From the NCBI GenBank assembly GCA_035635575.1, contig DASQAV010000131.1:20297-84296 (forward strand): DNA of 64,000 bases, written 5' to 3'. A program made the position numbers and the translations under genes. Shown in pieces: positions 25,682 to 35,122 of this stretch. The notes under the pieces were generated by a model. The model was not told where the DNA came from. It saw only the letters and a program-made list of their open reading frames with translations, and did no database searches. The stretch's first letter is position 1. Each line of letters opens with the position of its first letter. Origin of the DNA: WS-7 sp035635575. GTDB lineage: Bacteria; Eisenbacteria; RBG-16-71-46; SZUA-252.

Positions 25682-26772
25682 GAGTCCTCTTCGACGGCCG
25701 CGTCTGCTGCGATCGCTTCACCGGCGTCGGCCGCTACGCCTTCGGGCTCATCCGGCATCTGGGTCCGGCGTTCCCCGAGATCGAATTCACCGTTGCCTGG
25801 AATGAGCACCTCCCCAATCGGCGTTTCGACTGGGGTGCGGTCCGGGGTCCGGGCAACGTCACGCTCGCGCCCTGCGCGGGCTCGGGCCTTGGGCTTCTCG
25901 ATTCCCTCCCTCTCCATTCCATCGCGCGCCGGATCCGGCCCGACTTCCTTCAGGCCCCTTATTTCACGAGCGCGGTACTGAGCCCGGTGCGCACCGTCGT
26001 GACGATCCATGACCTCACGCCGTTCACGGCGGGGCATGACCGATGGCGTCATGGAGTGGCCCGGTGGGGAATCCGGAAAGCCGCGCGGTCCGCGTCCTTC
26101 GTCATCACGCCGACCGAAGCGGTCCGGGGGCAGGTCATCGATCGGCTCGGTGTGAATCCGGCCCGCATCGTCTCCATCCCCGAAGGGGTCGAGCCGCTGC
26201 CGGACGGCCCGCTTCACGATCCGGAGATCGCCGCGTCTCCCTACGTTCTCTTCGTGGGAGTCCACAAGCCCCACAAGAACCTGGCAGGGCTCCTCGACGC
26301 CATGGCGCTGGCCTTTCCCCAGGGCGAGGTGCGCCTGGTGCTCGCGGGGATCCCCTCCGCCTTCACGGCGGAGCTGCGGCGCCGGGCCGCGTCCCTGGGG
26401 ATCCTCCAGCGCGTCGTCTTCACGGGGCCCCTGGACGACTCCCAGCTCGGGGCGCTTTACCGAGGAGCTTCGGCGCTGGCGCTCGTCTCCTTCGAGGAGG
26501 GCTTCGGGCTGCCCCTGGCGGAAGCCATGAGCATGCGCGTCCCGGTGGTGGCCTCCGATCTCCCCGTCTTGCGCGAGGTCTGCGGCGAGGCCGCGCTCTA
26601 CGCGGATCCCCGGTCGCCGTCCTCGATCGCCGCGGCGCTGACCGAGGCGCTCGCGCGCCGGAACGGCGCCGCCGCGCGTCTGGATCACGGCGTACGGCGC
26701 GCGGCGGCGCTCTCCTGGCCCTCGCTGGCCCCCCGCTACGCCGTCTGCTACGGAAACGCGGAGAACGCATGA
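25678..26772 (+). CDS. GT4-family glycosyltransferase
   Basis: GT-B fold retaining glycosyltransferase of 364 residues. The N-terminal domain starts MRVLFDGR and contains VVTIHDLTPF. The C-terminal domain has YVLFVGVHKPHKNLAGLLDA and the EX7E nucleotide-sugar motif in FEEGFGLPLAEAMSM. It acts on the cytoplasmic face on a lipid-linked acceptor; donor sugar unknown. ATGA overlaps join it to both neighbours. Confidence 0.9.
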   Translation: MRVLFDGRVCCDRFTGVGRYAFGLIRHLGPAFPEIEFTVAWNEHLPNRRFDWGAVRGPGNVTLAPCAGSGLGLLDSLPLHSIARRIRPDFLQAPYFTSAVLSPVRTVVTIHDLTPFTAGHDRWRHGVARWGIRKAARSASFVITPTEAVRGQVIDRLGVNPARIVSIPEGVEPLPDGPLHDPEIAASPYVLFVGVHKPHKNLAGLLDAMALAFPQGEVRLVLAGIPSAFTAELRRRAASLGILQRVVFTGPLDDSQLGALYRGASALALVSFEEGFGLPLAEAMSMRVPVVASDLPVLREVCGEAALYADPRSPSSIAAALTEALARRNGAAARLDHGVRRAAALSWPSLAPRYAVCYGNAENA

Positions 26773-27929
26773 AGGTCGTGCACGTCTACAAGGACTACGA
26801 GCCGCCGGTCTTCGGCGGCATCGAGCACACCGTTCGGCTGCTCAGTGAGGGGATCGCGGCGAGGTCCGGAGCGGACGTGACGGTCGTGTGCTCCTCCCTG
26901 AGCTCGAGGACGAGCGTCGACCAGGTCGGCGCGGTGCGCGTGGTGCGCGCGGCCACCTTCGGCCGCATCGCGCGCGCTCCGGTGAGCCCGACGCTCATGT
27001 TCTGGCTGCGCCGTCTCCAGCCCGACATCCTGCATTTCCACCACCCCAATCCCACCGGGGAGCTGGCGTGCCTCCTGGCCCGCCCGCGTTGCCCCGTGGT
27101 CCTGACCTATCACTGCGACATCGTGCGGCAGAAACGCCTGCTGAAGCTCTACCGGCATCCCCTGCGGCGGTTCCTCGCCAGAGCCGACCACATCCTGGTC
27201 ACGTCACCCGCCGCCCTCGAGGGGAATCCTTTCCTGGATCCCCATCGCGCCCGCTGCGAGGTGCTGCCGCTGGGCATCCGCGCATCCGATCTGGAGGAGA
27301 CGGAGCGCACGCGCGAGGTCGCCGCCGCGCTGCGCCGGGCGCGTCCGGGACCGAACATCCTCTTCGTCGGCCGCATGCGTCCGTACAAAGGAATTCCGGT
27401 CCTGATCGATGCGATCGCGCACACGCCGGGAACCCTCGTGCTGGTGGGGCAGGGAGAATCGGAGGAGGAGATACGGCACAAGGTGCGGCGGGAGGGTCTC
27501 TCGGATCGCGTGGTGTTCACGGGCGACGTGCTGCAGTCCGATCTTCGCGGCTACTACCAGGCCGCGGACCTGTTCGTTCTGCCCTCCCTCGACCGCAGCG
27601 AAGCCTTCGGCCTGGCGATGGTCGAGGCGATGCACACCGGGCTCCCGGTGATCTCGACACGTGTCGGGACGGGTACGTCCCACGTCAACCTGGACGGGAT
27701 CACCGGTCTCGAGGTGCCGCCAGGCGATGCCGCGAGCCTGGCTTCCGCCATCCGCTGGATTCTCGAGCATCCGGACGAGGCGAAGCGGATGGGCGAGGCG
27801 GGACGCGAGCGGTCGCTTCTGTTCACGCACGCGGCCATGGTGGACCGCACCGCAACCCTCTACCAGGAGCTCCTTCGCCAGAACGGTGCCCCGGCGCACG
27901 CGCGGCGCGCTGCCACGCGGACTCGATGA
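26769..27929 (+). CDS. GT4-family glycosyltransferase
   Basis: A 386-residue GT-B enzyme. MKVVHVYKDYEPPVFGGIEH is a typical N-terminus of this group, HFHHPNPTGELACLLA is the acceptor-side loop, and the C-terminal Rossmann domain shows ILFVGRMRPYKGI and the EX7E motif SEAFGLAMVEAMHTGLPVI. It is probably a mannosyl- or glucosyl-type transferase of the repeat unit. The last 15 residues are Arg/Ala-rich and unconserved. The next gene is 133 bases away, the largest plus-strand gap in this stretch, and I see no clear promoter or terminator there. Confidence 0.9.
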   Translation: MKVVHVYKDYEPPVFGGIEHTVRLLSEGIAARSGADVTVVCSSLSSRTSVDQVGAVRVVRAATFGRIARAPVSPTLMFWLRRLQPDILHFHHPNPTGELACLLARPRCPVVLTYHCDIVRQKRLLKLYRHPLRRFLARADHILVTSPAALEGNPFLDPHRARCEVLPLGIRASDLEETERTREVAAALRRARPGPNILFVGRMRPYKGIPVLIDAIAHTPGTLVLVGQGESEEEIRHKVRREGLSDRVVFTGDVLQSDLRGYYQAADLFVLPSLDRSEAFGLAMVEAMHTGLPVISTRVGTGTSHVNLDGITGLEVPPGDAASLASAIRWILEHPDEAKRMGEAGRERSLLFTHAAMVDRTATLYQELLRQNGAPAHARRAATRTR

Positions 27930-28062
27930 TGGCAAGAGACCGCTGGGTGTGCCATGATCCTGGCCAGCGGCGTCCCCCCCCAACGTCGGCATCGTCGCAT
28001 TTCCAGAGACAATCCAGCGCGCGGTCCAACCTCTTCGGTCGTAGGCACGGAGGTCAGCGGGA

Positions 28063-29190
28063 GTGACCCATCGCAACGTTGGGAACGGGAGCAGGAACGG
28101 ACACGGACACGTAAACGGGAACGGGCACGGAGCTCCGGACGCATTCGTGAACGACGCCAAGGCGCCTCTTCCCGAGCCGCTGCGCGTCCTCATCACCGGG
28201 GGAGCCGGCTTCATCGGGAGCCACCTCGCCGAGAGCCTCATCGCCCGCGGCGCGGCGGTCACGGCGATCGACGACCTCTCCACCGGCCGCTACAGCAACA
28301 TCGCCCACCTCGAGGAGCATCCGGGATTCCGGTTCGTGTACGAGTCGGTCACCAACGAGAGCGTCATGGACCGGCTGGTCAGCGAATGCAACCTGATCTT
28401 CCACCTCGCCGCCGCCGTCGGCGTGGAGCTGATCATCAAGAGTCCCGTGCAGACGATCGAGACGAACGTCCTCGGAACGGAGGCGGTTCTTCGCCACGCC
28501 CGGCGCTATCAGAAGAAGATCCTCTTCGCGTCGACTTCGGAAATCTACGGCAAGAGCGACAACCATCCCTACGAAGAGAATGACGACCGCGTCCTGGGTC
28601 CGACGACGCGCGGCCGATGGGCGTACGCCGAGTCCAAGGCCCTCGATGAGTTCCTGGCGCTGGCGTACCACCGCGAGCACCGGGTTCCCGTGGTCATCTG
28701 CCGTCTCTTCAACACGGTGGGCCCGAGACAGACGGACGCGTACGGCATGGTCATCCCGCGCCTGGTGAAGCAGGCGGTCTCGGGGCAGCCTCTGACCATC
28801 TACGACAACGGGCTCCAGTCCCGATGCTTCTGCCATGTGCAGGACGTCGTGCGCGCCCTGATCGATCTCGCGCTCAGCGCCCGCGCCGACGGGGAGATCT
28901 TCAACGTCGGCAGCGACCACGAGATCACCATTCTCGATCTGGCGCATCGAATCTTGAAGCTTTCCGGAAGCCGGTCGCCCCTCGAATTCGTCCCCTACGC
29001 AAAGGCGTACGCGTCCGATTTCGAGGACATGCGGCGGCGCGTTCCCAATACGGGGAAGATCCGGAACCTGCTCGGCTGGACTCCCAGGATCCCGCTGGAT
29101 CAGACGCTTCTGGAGGTCATCGCCGAGTTTCGCTCGCGCCTCGAGCCTTCCCTGAGCCGCGAAGCCGTGCCCTTCGGCCAGCCGCGCTGA
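28063..29190 (+). CDS. NAD-dependent epimerase/decarboxylase-type SDR
   Basis: Extended SDR of up to 375 residues. TGGAGFIGSHLAESL (about 46-60), STSEIYGKSD and the Tyr/Lys in WAYAESKALDE resemble UDP-glucuronate decarboxylases and UDP-glucose/glucuronate epimerases; RLFNTVGPRQT is also typical. It could therefore use UDP-glucuronate from the ugd product. The first 28 residues are an Asn/Gly/His-rich low-complexity tract encoded by an imperfect repeat. GTG 28147 (VNDAKAPLPEP) is an in-frame alternative start just before the conserved fold. GGAGG at 28049 favours the upstream start. Confidence 0.82.
   Translation: MTHRNVGNGSRNGHGHVNGNGHGAPDAFVNDAKAPLPEPLRVLITGGAGFIGSHLAESLIARGAAVTAIDDLSTGRYSNIAHLEEHPGFRFVYESVTNESVMDRLVSECNLIFHLAAAVGVELIIKSPVQTIETNVLGTEAVLRHARRYQKKILFASTSEIYGKSDNHPYEENDDRVLGPTTRGRWAYAESKALDEFLALAYHREHRVPVVICRLFNTVGPRQTDAYGMVIPRLVKQAVSGQPLTIYDNGLQSRCFCHVQDVVRALIDLALSARADGEIFNVGSDHEITILDLAHRILKLSGSRSPLEFVPYAKAYASDFEDMRRRVPNTGKIRNLLGWTPRIPLDQTLLEVIAEFRSRLEPSLSREAVPFGQPR
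28081..28131 (+). repeat. imperfect short tandem repeat (GGAACGG/GGACACGG units)
   Basis: About fifty bases made of near-identical 6-8 base units built on GGAACGG and ACACGG. In the SDR reading frame they encode alternating Asn, Gly, His and Arg. Such tracts vary in length by slippage. If the downstream GTG at 28147 is the true start, the repeat lies in the leader instead of the protein. Confidence 0.6.
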
Positions 29191-29227
29191 GGCTCGGCTA
29201 GGATCGACCGATTCCGGGAGGGTACCG

Positions 29228-30334
29228 TTGAGAATCGGAGTGGACGCGCGGAAGCTGCGCGACGGCGGCATCGGAACCTACATCCGAAATCTGCTCACCG
29301 TTTTCCTGATGCGGCCGGACGGCCATGAGTACGTGGTCTTCCTCCTCGGCGACGACCTGGGCACCTTCTCCCATCCCGGCTCCACGGCGGAAGAGATCCG
29401 CGTCCAGGCGGGGAAATATTCGGTCGCCGAGCACTGGCACCTGGCCCGCGCGGCCCGCCGCGCCCAGGTGGACCTCTACCACTCGCCCCACTACACGCTT
29501 CCGCTCCCCCTGCAATGCCCGGCGGTCGTCACCGTCCATGACCTGATCCACGTCCGCTTCTCGCGATTCTTCCCGGCGGGAGCCGGAATCTACGCGCGCA
29601 CCATCGCGGGCGCCGCGGTGCGCAAGGCGCGCATGGTGCTCGTCGACTCGAGCCACGTACGGGACGACGTGCAGGAGATCCTGGGAGTGTCGCCGGATCG
29701 CGTGCGCGTGGTCCCGCTCGGAGTCGCCAAGGAGTTTTCGCGGCGGTCCGCCGCCGATGCGGAGCGCTTCCTACGAGATCGATCGCTCCCGTCCGCGTAC
29801 ATCCTCTACGTCGGCGCGCGGAAGAAGCACAAGAATCTGGCGCTCCTGATCGACGCGCTGGAGCGGCTTCCCAGGCCGGAGCGGCTGCCGCTCGTGCTCT
29901 CGGGTCCGCCCTGGCGACTGGGGCATCCGCTCGCGCAGCGCGCGCAGCGCGCGGGCGTCCTCAGCTGCATTCAGTTCGCGGGCCCCCTTCGCGACGAGGA
30001 CGAGCTGGCGCTCCTCTACTCGGGCGCGGCACTCTACGTCCAGCCTTCGCTGGACGAGGGCTTCGGGCTTCCTCCGCTCGAGGCGATGGCGTGCGGCACA
30101 CCGGTGCTGGCTTCCACGGCGGGCGCTCTCAAGGAAACTCTCGGAGACGCGGCGGTGCTCCTGCCGCCCAGCGAGCCCGAGGTCTGGGCCGCGACCATCG
30201 TCGATCTCCTGAGAGACAGCCTGCGCCGCGAAGGGCTGATCCGGCGAGGTATCGCGAGGTCGCGCGCGTACACCTGGGAGCGCACGGCCGAGCTGACGAT
30301 GGCGGCCTACCGTGAAGCCCTTCACGTTGCCTGA
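29228..30334 (+). CDS. GT4-family glycosyltransferase
   Basis: A 368-residue GT-B enzyme starting at TTG 29228 after GGGAGGG. IGVDARKLRDGGIGTYIRNL is the hallmark N-terminus of a mannosyltransferase-like subgroup; VTVHDLIHVRF, ILYVGARKKHKNLALLIDAL and DEGFGLPPLEAMACGTPVL (EX7E) follow. It is close in design to the protein at 25678. Its 3' end overlaps the start of the second ligase/polymerase gene by 23 bases. Confidence 0.9.
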   Translation: MRIGVDARKLRDGGIGTYIRNLLTVFLMRPDGHEYVVFLLGDDLGTFSHPGSTAEEIRVQAGKYSVAEHWHLARAARRAQVDLYHSPHYTLPLPLQCPAVVTVHDLIHVRFSRFFPAGAGIYARTIAGAAVRKARMVLVDSSHVRDDVQEILGVSPDRVRVVPLGVAKEFSRRSAADAERFLRDRSLPSAYILYVGARKKHKNLALLIDALERLPRPERLPLVLSGPPWRLGHPLAQRAQRAGVLSCIQFAGPLRDEDELALLYSGAALYVQPSLDEGFGLPPLEAMACGTPVLASTAGALKETLGDAAVLLPPSEPEVWAATIVDLLRDSLRREGLIRRGIARSRAYTWERTAELTMAAYREALHVA

Positions 30335-31604
30335 CGCCCTGGCGCGCGCCTCCGCGATTTCCTTCCTGCTGCTCGCCGCGGCATTGCCCTGGTCCGTGGC
30401 CCCGATGTCGATCGCGCTCGTGGCGTGCGCGGCGCTCACGTTCCTCGTGTGGGGCGTGCGCCGAGAGGGGTGGATGCGCACGCCCGTCGACGTTCCCGCG
30501 CTGGTCTGGCTATTGGCGTTGGTTCTCGCCTCCACGTTCTCGCTCGATCCGGGCCAAAGCTTTCCGCGTGTGGCGAAGGGCCTCCTCTTCCTCCTGGTTC
30601 CCGTCGCGGCGTATCACGGGCGCGACGAGCGGCTCGCGCGGCGCGCGGTCACGGTGCTTCTCGTCTCGGCCGTGGCGGCCGCCCTCTTCGCGCTGGGCCG
30701 CTTCGTTCTGGCCGGCCCGCATTTCCCGAACCGCGTCAAAGGCGCGGTGGGGCATCCGCTGACCTACGGGGGACAGGGGATGCTCTTCGCCTCGCTCGCG
30801 ACCGCGATCGCGATCCGGTGCCGGGGACGCTGGCGCGCGGGTGCCCTGGCCGCGCTCGTGGTCCTTCTTCCCGCACTCGCGGGAACCTACACGCGAAGCG
30901 CCTGGATCGGATACGTGGCGGCCCTCGCCGTAATCGTGGCGTTCACGCGCGCGAGGTGGCTGTGCGGGGTCGCGGGCGGCGTGGCCGCACTGGCGCTCGT
31001 GCTCCCCGGCGTCTATCGCGCGCGCGCGTTCAGCATCCTCGACCCTCAGAGCCCCTGGAACCGGGAGCGGGTCCACATGTGGGATGCCGGGCTCCGCATG
31101 TTCCGCGACCATCCGTGGACCGGAGTGGGGTTACAGGATCTCCACTCGATCTACGAGGTGTACAAGCCGCCCGGCGCGGTAGAGCCCGCGGGGCATCTCC
31201 ACAGCGTGTACGTCCAGGTGGCGGCGACCATGGGCATCGTCGGGTTGGCGGCCCTCGCCTTCCTGGTGGTGGGGCTCATGCGCGCCGCTTCACGGGCGTT
31301 CCTCGAATGGCGGAGGACGGCGGCCAGGGATCGATCTCCCTCCGGTGACTTCGCGGCCGCGATCTCCCTGGGCGTCTCGGCGGCGTTCGTCGGGTTTCTG
31401 GTCTCGGGTCTCATGGAGTGGAACCTGGGGGACGAGGAGCTCCTGGATCTCCTCTGCGTGCTCGTGGGAATCGCGTTCGGCGCGGTCGGGTGGGCGCGCC
31501 ATCGCGCGGCCAGAGGAGGCGAGGAGCTCGCTCGAATCGAGCGCGCGCCCGATCAGCGGGACGAGGCTGTTGAAGCGGGCGGCGTGACGAGCAGATTGAG
31601 GTAG
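30312..31604 (+). CDS. O-antigen ligase/polymerase family membrane protein (second copy)
   Basis: A 430-residue polytopic protein with a Wzy_C-type core: TYTRSAWIGYVAALAV, then MWDAGLRMFRDHPWTGVGLQD with the conserved Arg/Asp-His region, then HLHSVYVQVAATMGIVGL. About 10-11 membrane helices are visible. GTG start inside the upstream glycosyltransferase gene. The soluble C-terminal tail (EELARIERAPDQRDEAVEAG) overlaps the convergent methyltransferase gene by 52 bases. Having two such genes suggests separate polymerase and ligase roles or two glycans. Confidence 0.85.
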   Translation: MKPFTLPDALARASAISFLLLAAALPWSVAPMSIALVACAALTFLVWGVRREGWMRTPVDVPALVWLLALVLASTFSLDPGQSFPRVAKGLLFLLVPVAAYHGRDERLARRAVTVLLVSAVAAALFALGRFVLAGPHFPNRVKGAVGHPLTYGGQGMLFASLATAIAIRCRGRWRAGALAALVVLLPALAGTYTRSAWIGYVAALAVIVAFTRARWLCGVAGGVAALALVLPGVYRARAFSILDPQSPWNRERVHMWDAGLRMFRDHPWTGVGLQDLHSIYEVYKPPGAVEPAGHLHSVYVQVAATMGIVGLAALAFLVVGLMRAASRAFLEWRRTAARDRSPSGDFAAAISLGVSAAFVGFLVSGLMEWNLGDEELLDLLCVLVGIAFGAVGWARHRAARGGEELARIERAPDQRDEAVEAGGVTSRLR

Positions 31605-32458
31605 GGATACCAGGCTTGCCGCGGCGCCCGGCCGCGTGACAGGAGCTGAGCCCCTACGCGAATCATCGCGAAGGCCGCGCGCTTCCAGGGCGGCTTGCCT
31701 TCCATGGGGAACAGCGGTTTCGCCACGTCGAGCGGCGGATACACCAGCTCGTCCGGAACGAATCTCACCCCGAGCCCATGCCGCTCGAGACGCCGGCGGA
31801 TCGAGGCGTACGTTCGATAGTGCACGTCCCACGTCTCGTCTCGTGAGATCGCGTACCGGTGACTCGAGCCGCGCAGGCGCACGTACCACTCCGCCATGCG
31901 CCGCGGCATCCAGGGCACGAGCCGGAGCGCGGTGTGGTCGTCCTTGGTCTGGAACCGGTTGGGCACCTGCACGAAGATCCCGCCCGAGCAGACCCGCGCG
32001 AGCTCCGGCAACACCCGCTCCAGCACTTCGTCGCTCAGGTGCTCCAGCACGACGAAGAGGGTCACCAGGTCGAAGGACTTGTCCGGGAACGGCAGCCTCC
32101 CGACGTCGTTCAGGACGAAGCGGGTTTCTGGAATTTCGTTTTCCCGGGCGAGAAGCCGTGCGAGCGCGAGATGCTCCTCGTGCAGGTCGATCCCCACGGT
32201 CTCGTAGCCGAGGGTGTTCATGAGAACGGTCAGCTCCCCCAGTCCGCACCCGAAGTCGAGAATTCGAGGCGTGCCGCGCACGCCACACTCCGAGGCGAGG
32301 TAGGGCAGGAGCCGTCCGAGCCATCGCGCGTACCCCGCGTCGGTCTGCTCGGTCTTGGACAATATGTCGCGTGTGATCGGCTCGTGGACGCGCGTTCCCC
32401 GGAGGGGCTCCAGACGTGTCCGGACCGCCTCCAGAAAGCGCTCCGCCTTGAGCGGCAT
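31553..32458 (-). CDS. class I SAM-dependent methyltransferase
   Basis: A 301-residue protein. The SAM-binding motif I is ILDFGCGLGELT (about 65-76), with the acidic end of strand 2 in VGIDLHEEHL and the post-motif SFDLVTLFVVLEHLSDEVL. The ATG at 32458 is chosen because it lies one base after the stop of the neighbouring glycosyltransferase; a longer frame would enter that gene. Location among glycosyltransferases suggests a sugar or glycan-end O-methyltransferase, which is inference. Confidence 0.85.
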   Translation of the reverse strand: MPLKAERFLEAVRTRLEPLRGTRVHEPITRDILSKTEQTDAGYARWLGRLLPYLASECGVRGTPRILDFGCGLGELTVLMNTLGYETVGIDLHEEHLALARLLARENEIPETRFVLNDVGRLPFPDKSFDLVTLFVVLEHLSDEVLERVLPELARVCSGGIFVQVPNRFQTKDDHTALRLVPWMPRRMAEWYVRLRGSSHRYAISRDETWDVHYRTYASIRRRLERHGLGVRFVPDELVYPPLDVAKPLFPMEGKPPWKRAAFAMIRVGAQLLSRGRAPRQAWYPYLNLLVTPPASTASSR

Positions 32459-32459
32459 C

Positions 32460-33542
32460 TCAGCCTCGCCCGCGCCGCTCGACGGCACGCCGGAGCGCCT
32501 GCTCGAACTGCCGGGCCGCGACCGACACGTCGAACCCGCGCGCCCGGGCACGGCCCGCTTCACCCATCCGCGCGCGAAGGTCCGCGTGGCCCAGCAGCCG
32601 GAGCATCGCGGCGGCCATTCCTTCCACGTCCCGGGGAGGCACGAGAATCCCGTTCAGGCCGTCCTCGATGATCTCGGGCACGGCCCCGACCCGGGTCGAG
32701 ACGGCGGGGCATCCCCCGGCCATCGCCTCGAGCGGGGGAAGGCCGTAGCCCTCGTAGCGGCTGGGAAAGAGGAGCACCGCCGCCTCGGCGTAGAGCGTTC
32801 GCAGGGCCGCGTCGTCCGGATTCTCCACGTAGTCCACGAAGTCTGGAATCTCCCCGGCGCGCCTCCGGCCGAAGCAGCGCAGACGCGCCGCCGGAATCTC
32901 GCGGCGGACGCGCTCGAACGCGGCGAATCCGTCCACCGCTCCCTTGCGCTCCCCGGGGGCGTGCGGCATGAGCACCCCGGATCGGGCGGGCCGAGGCACG
33001 GGACACTCGGACCAGAAGGACACGTCGATGCCGTTCCGGACCACGGCGTCCGCCTCGACCCCCACCTCGTCGCGAAGAAGGCGCGCGGTGTATTCCGATC
33101 CCGCGATCCGGAATAGAGGCAGCCGGTAGGTGGCGTCCACATCTCTCGGGAGGCCGCTGTCGATCTCCCGGTGCTGGACGATGTAGCACTTCGCGCCCTT
33201 CCCGGGAGACAGCCGCGAGATCGAGCGCGCCGTCGGCCAGGCGGTCGCGACGATGGCGTCCGCGTCGGGTACGAACCGGTTGTTGATGCTCGGCACCATC
33301 CGGCTTTCTCTCAGGGCCGGTTGCCGGGGCGGCTTGGTGCCGTGCAGCACGTTGTTCCTGAGTCCGCCCAGCCAGGAGCGCACGCCCGCGAACCGGCGCG
33401 CCGAATCTCGAAAGCGGTAGGGGATCATGGGGAAGAGGACCGTGGTGTCGTGCCCCGCGGCCCGGAGAAGGTCGGCGTAATCGAAGGCGACGCGGGCGCC
33501 GCCGGTGAAGGACGGGGCGGGAAGAATGAACGTGACCTTCAT
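32460..33542 (-). CDS. GT4-family glycosyltransferase
   Basis: A 360-residue GT-B enzyme. N-terminus MKVTFILPAPSFTGGARVAF, central KCYIVQHREID, C-terminal HAPGERKGAVDGFAAFERV and the EX7E motif in YEGYGLPPLEAMAGGCPAV. The ATG overlaps the stop of the second flippase gene (ATGA), so it belongs to the minus-strand operon 37177 to 31553. The Ser/Thr-poor C-terminal helix ends in RRAVERRGRG. Confidence 0.9.
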   Translation of the reverse strand: MKVTFILPAPSFTGGARVAFDYADLLRAAGHDTTVLFPMIPYRFRDSARRFAGVRSWLGGLRNNVLHGTKPPRQPALRESRMVPSINNRFVPDADAIVATAWPTARSISRLSPGKGAKCYIVQHREIDSGLPRDVDATYRLPLFRIAGSEYTARLLRDEVGVEADAVVRNGIDVSFWSECPVPRPARSGVLMPHAPGERKGAVDGFAAFERVRREIPAARLRCFGRRRAGEIPDFVDYVENPDDAALRTLYAEAAVLLFPSRYEGYGLPPLEAMAGGCPAVSTRVGAVPEIIEDGLNGILVPPRDVEGMAAAMLRLLGHADLRARMGEAGRARARGFDVSVAARQFEQALRRAVERRGRG

Positions 33543-35122
33543 CCGGCCGCGCGCCTCCGGGGATACGGCAGAAGGACCCGCACTTCTTCAAGCTTTACGT
33601 AGCGCGCCGCGGTCAGGACGCCCAGGACGACGAGGGCCGACACGCCGCCCAGGGCACCCGCCGCGATCCAGGCCACGAGCCCGGCCGAGGCGGGCATCAC
33701 GCGATCGAGAGCCAGGGCACAGAGCCATCCCGCCGCCACCGCGAGCGTGGGGACGAGGTGCGGCGTGAGGAACACCTCGCGCCTCGTCCAGCCGAAGAGG
33801 GAACGGAAGCGCGCGAGAAAATAGACCGAGCCCGCCGCGTTGGAGACGATCCAGGCCACGAGCGCGCCCCGGAGCCCCCAGCGCGGGATCAACACGAGGC
33901 TGAGCAAGAGATGCGAGCCCGCCACCACGCCCGCGAACCGAGCCTCGACGTCGGGCCGCCCGATTCCGCGCACGAGGGTCGTTCCCATTCCGGTGGTCAG
34001 GGCGGCCGCGAATCCGATCGCGAGCGCCCGGAGCACCATAGCGGAATCCTCGTGCCCCGGCCCGAGCCACGCGATGAAGACGCGGCTGCCCGCGCCGAGC
34101 ACCACCGCGAGCACGATCGCTCCCGCGCTCAGCACGAAGCGCGCGCCCCTGCGATAGAGCTCGCGCAGGCGCTCCCGATCCTGGGTGGCGTGGAACGCGG
34201 CCGCCGTGGGGAGCACGGCGAGGAGGAGAAACTGGGGAAAGACGCTCGCGGAGATGGCGACCCTGGCCCCCAGCTCGTAGGGGGTGATCGCGGCCAGGGC
34301 GATGAACGCCCCGAGCAGGAACTTGTCGATCTGCTGATGAAGCGCCGAGAAGATCCCCGCGAGCTGCATCGGGCCGCCGAAGGCGAGCGCCTCCCGAACG
34401 TGGGGCCGCGCGCGCGGCCACGAGCCAAAGCGGAACTCGCGCACCTTCATGCGCAGAAGAAGCGCCGCGCAGAGCATCCCCAGAAGCCAGGACCCCATCA
34501 TGCCCAGCACCAGGCCCCGGAGCCCCAGCCCGAAGCGAAGCGCCAGCAAGATTCCGAGCCCCTGGAAGATCGTGATCGCCACCGCGACCGAATTCGCGAG
34601 GTCGAACCGGCCGTACGCCTGGAGCACGGACATGACGACGTTCACGACTCCCGCCAGGGCGAACGCGGCGCCCCCGGCGATCAGCGCGAATCGGGCGACG
34701 CCGGCCTGGGCGGGCGGAACGTGCAGGAGGCGGAGCGCGAAATCGCCCAGGAGAAACAGGACCGCGATCCACACCAGGCCGAGCGCGAAGAAGCCCAGGA
34801 TCCCGAGCGTCGCGAAGGCGCCGGCCTCCTCGTGCGCGTCCCGGGCGCGCGCCCCCGCGACGTGGCGAAGGGTTCCCTGCACCAGTCCCAGATCGAAGGC
34901 GGAGAGGTATCCCGTGAGCGCGAAGAAGAGCGACCAGATGGCGTACCCCTCCGTCCCCACGGCACGGAGGATGCGCGGCGTGAAGACGAGCCAGAGGAGG
35001 ACGCTGAGCACCCGCCCCGACGCGGCGTGGAGCGTGTTCGTCGCCAGACGCCGGCCGGTGCCGCCGCGGCTTCCGATCTCGATCCCGGGCTCTACCGGCT
35101 CCACCGGCTCAACGCGTTCCAA
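33539..35122 (-). CDS. second polysaccharide flippase, Wzx/MVIM-like
   Basis: Polytopic protein of about 527 residues with 13-14 hydrophobic segments. LATNTLHAASGRVLSVLLWL and AVGTEGYAIWSLFFALTGYLSAFDLGL are typical of oligosaccharide flippases. I chose TTG 35122 because AGGAGG lies 9 bases upstream and the overlap with the upstream gene is only 14 bases. The ATG at 35170 has no ribosome binding site and would overlap by 62. A GTG at 35104 is a third option. The N-terminus holds a small VEPVEPVEP repeat. It differs clearly from the flippase at 20054. Confidence 0.83.
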   Translation of the reverse strand: MERVEPVEPVEPGIEIGSRGGTGRRLATNTLHAASGRVLSVLLWLVFTPRILRAVGTEGYAIWSLFFALTGYLSAFDLGLVQGTLRHVAGARARDAHEEAGAFATLGILGFFALGLVWIAVLFLLGDFALRLLHVPPAQAGVARFALIAGGAAFALAGVVNVVMSVLQAYGRFDLANSVAVAITIFQGLGILLALRFGLGLRGLVLGMMGSWLLGMLCAALLLRMKVREFRFGSWPRARPHVREALAFGGPMQLAGIFSALHQQIDKFLLGAFIALAAITPYELGARVAISASVFPQFLLLAVLPTAAAFHATQDRERLRELYRRGARFVLSAGAIVLAVVLGAGSRVFIAWLGPGHEDSAMVLRALAIGFAAALTTGMGTTLVRGIGRPDVEARFAGVVAGSHLLLSLVLIPRWGLRGALVAWIVSNAAGSVYFLARFRSLFGWTRREVFLTPHLVPTLAVAAGWLCALALDRVMPASAGLVAWIAAGALGGVSALVVLGVLTAARYVKLEEVRVLLPYPRRRAAG

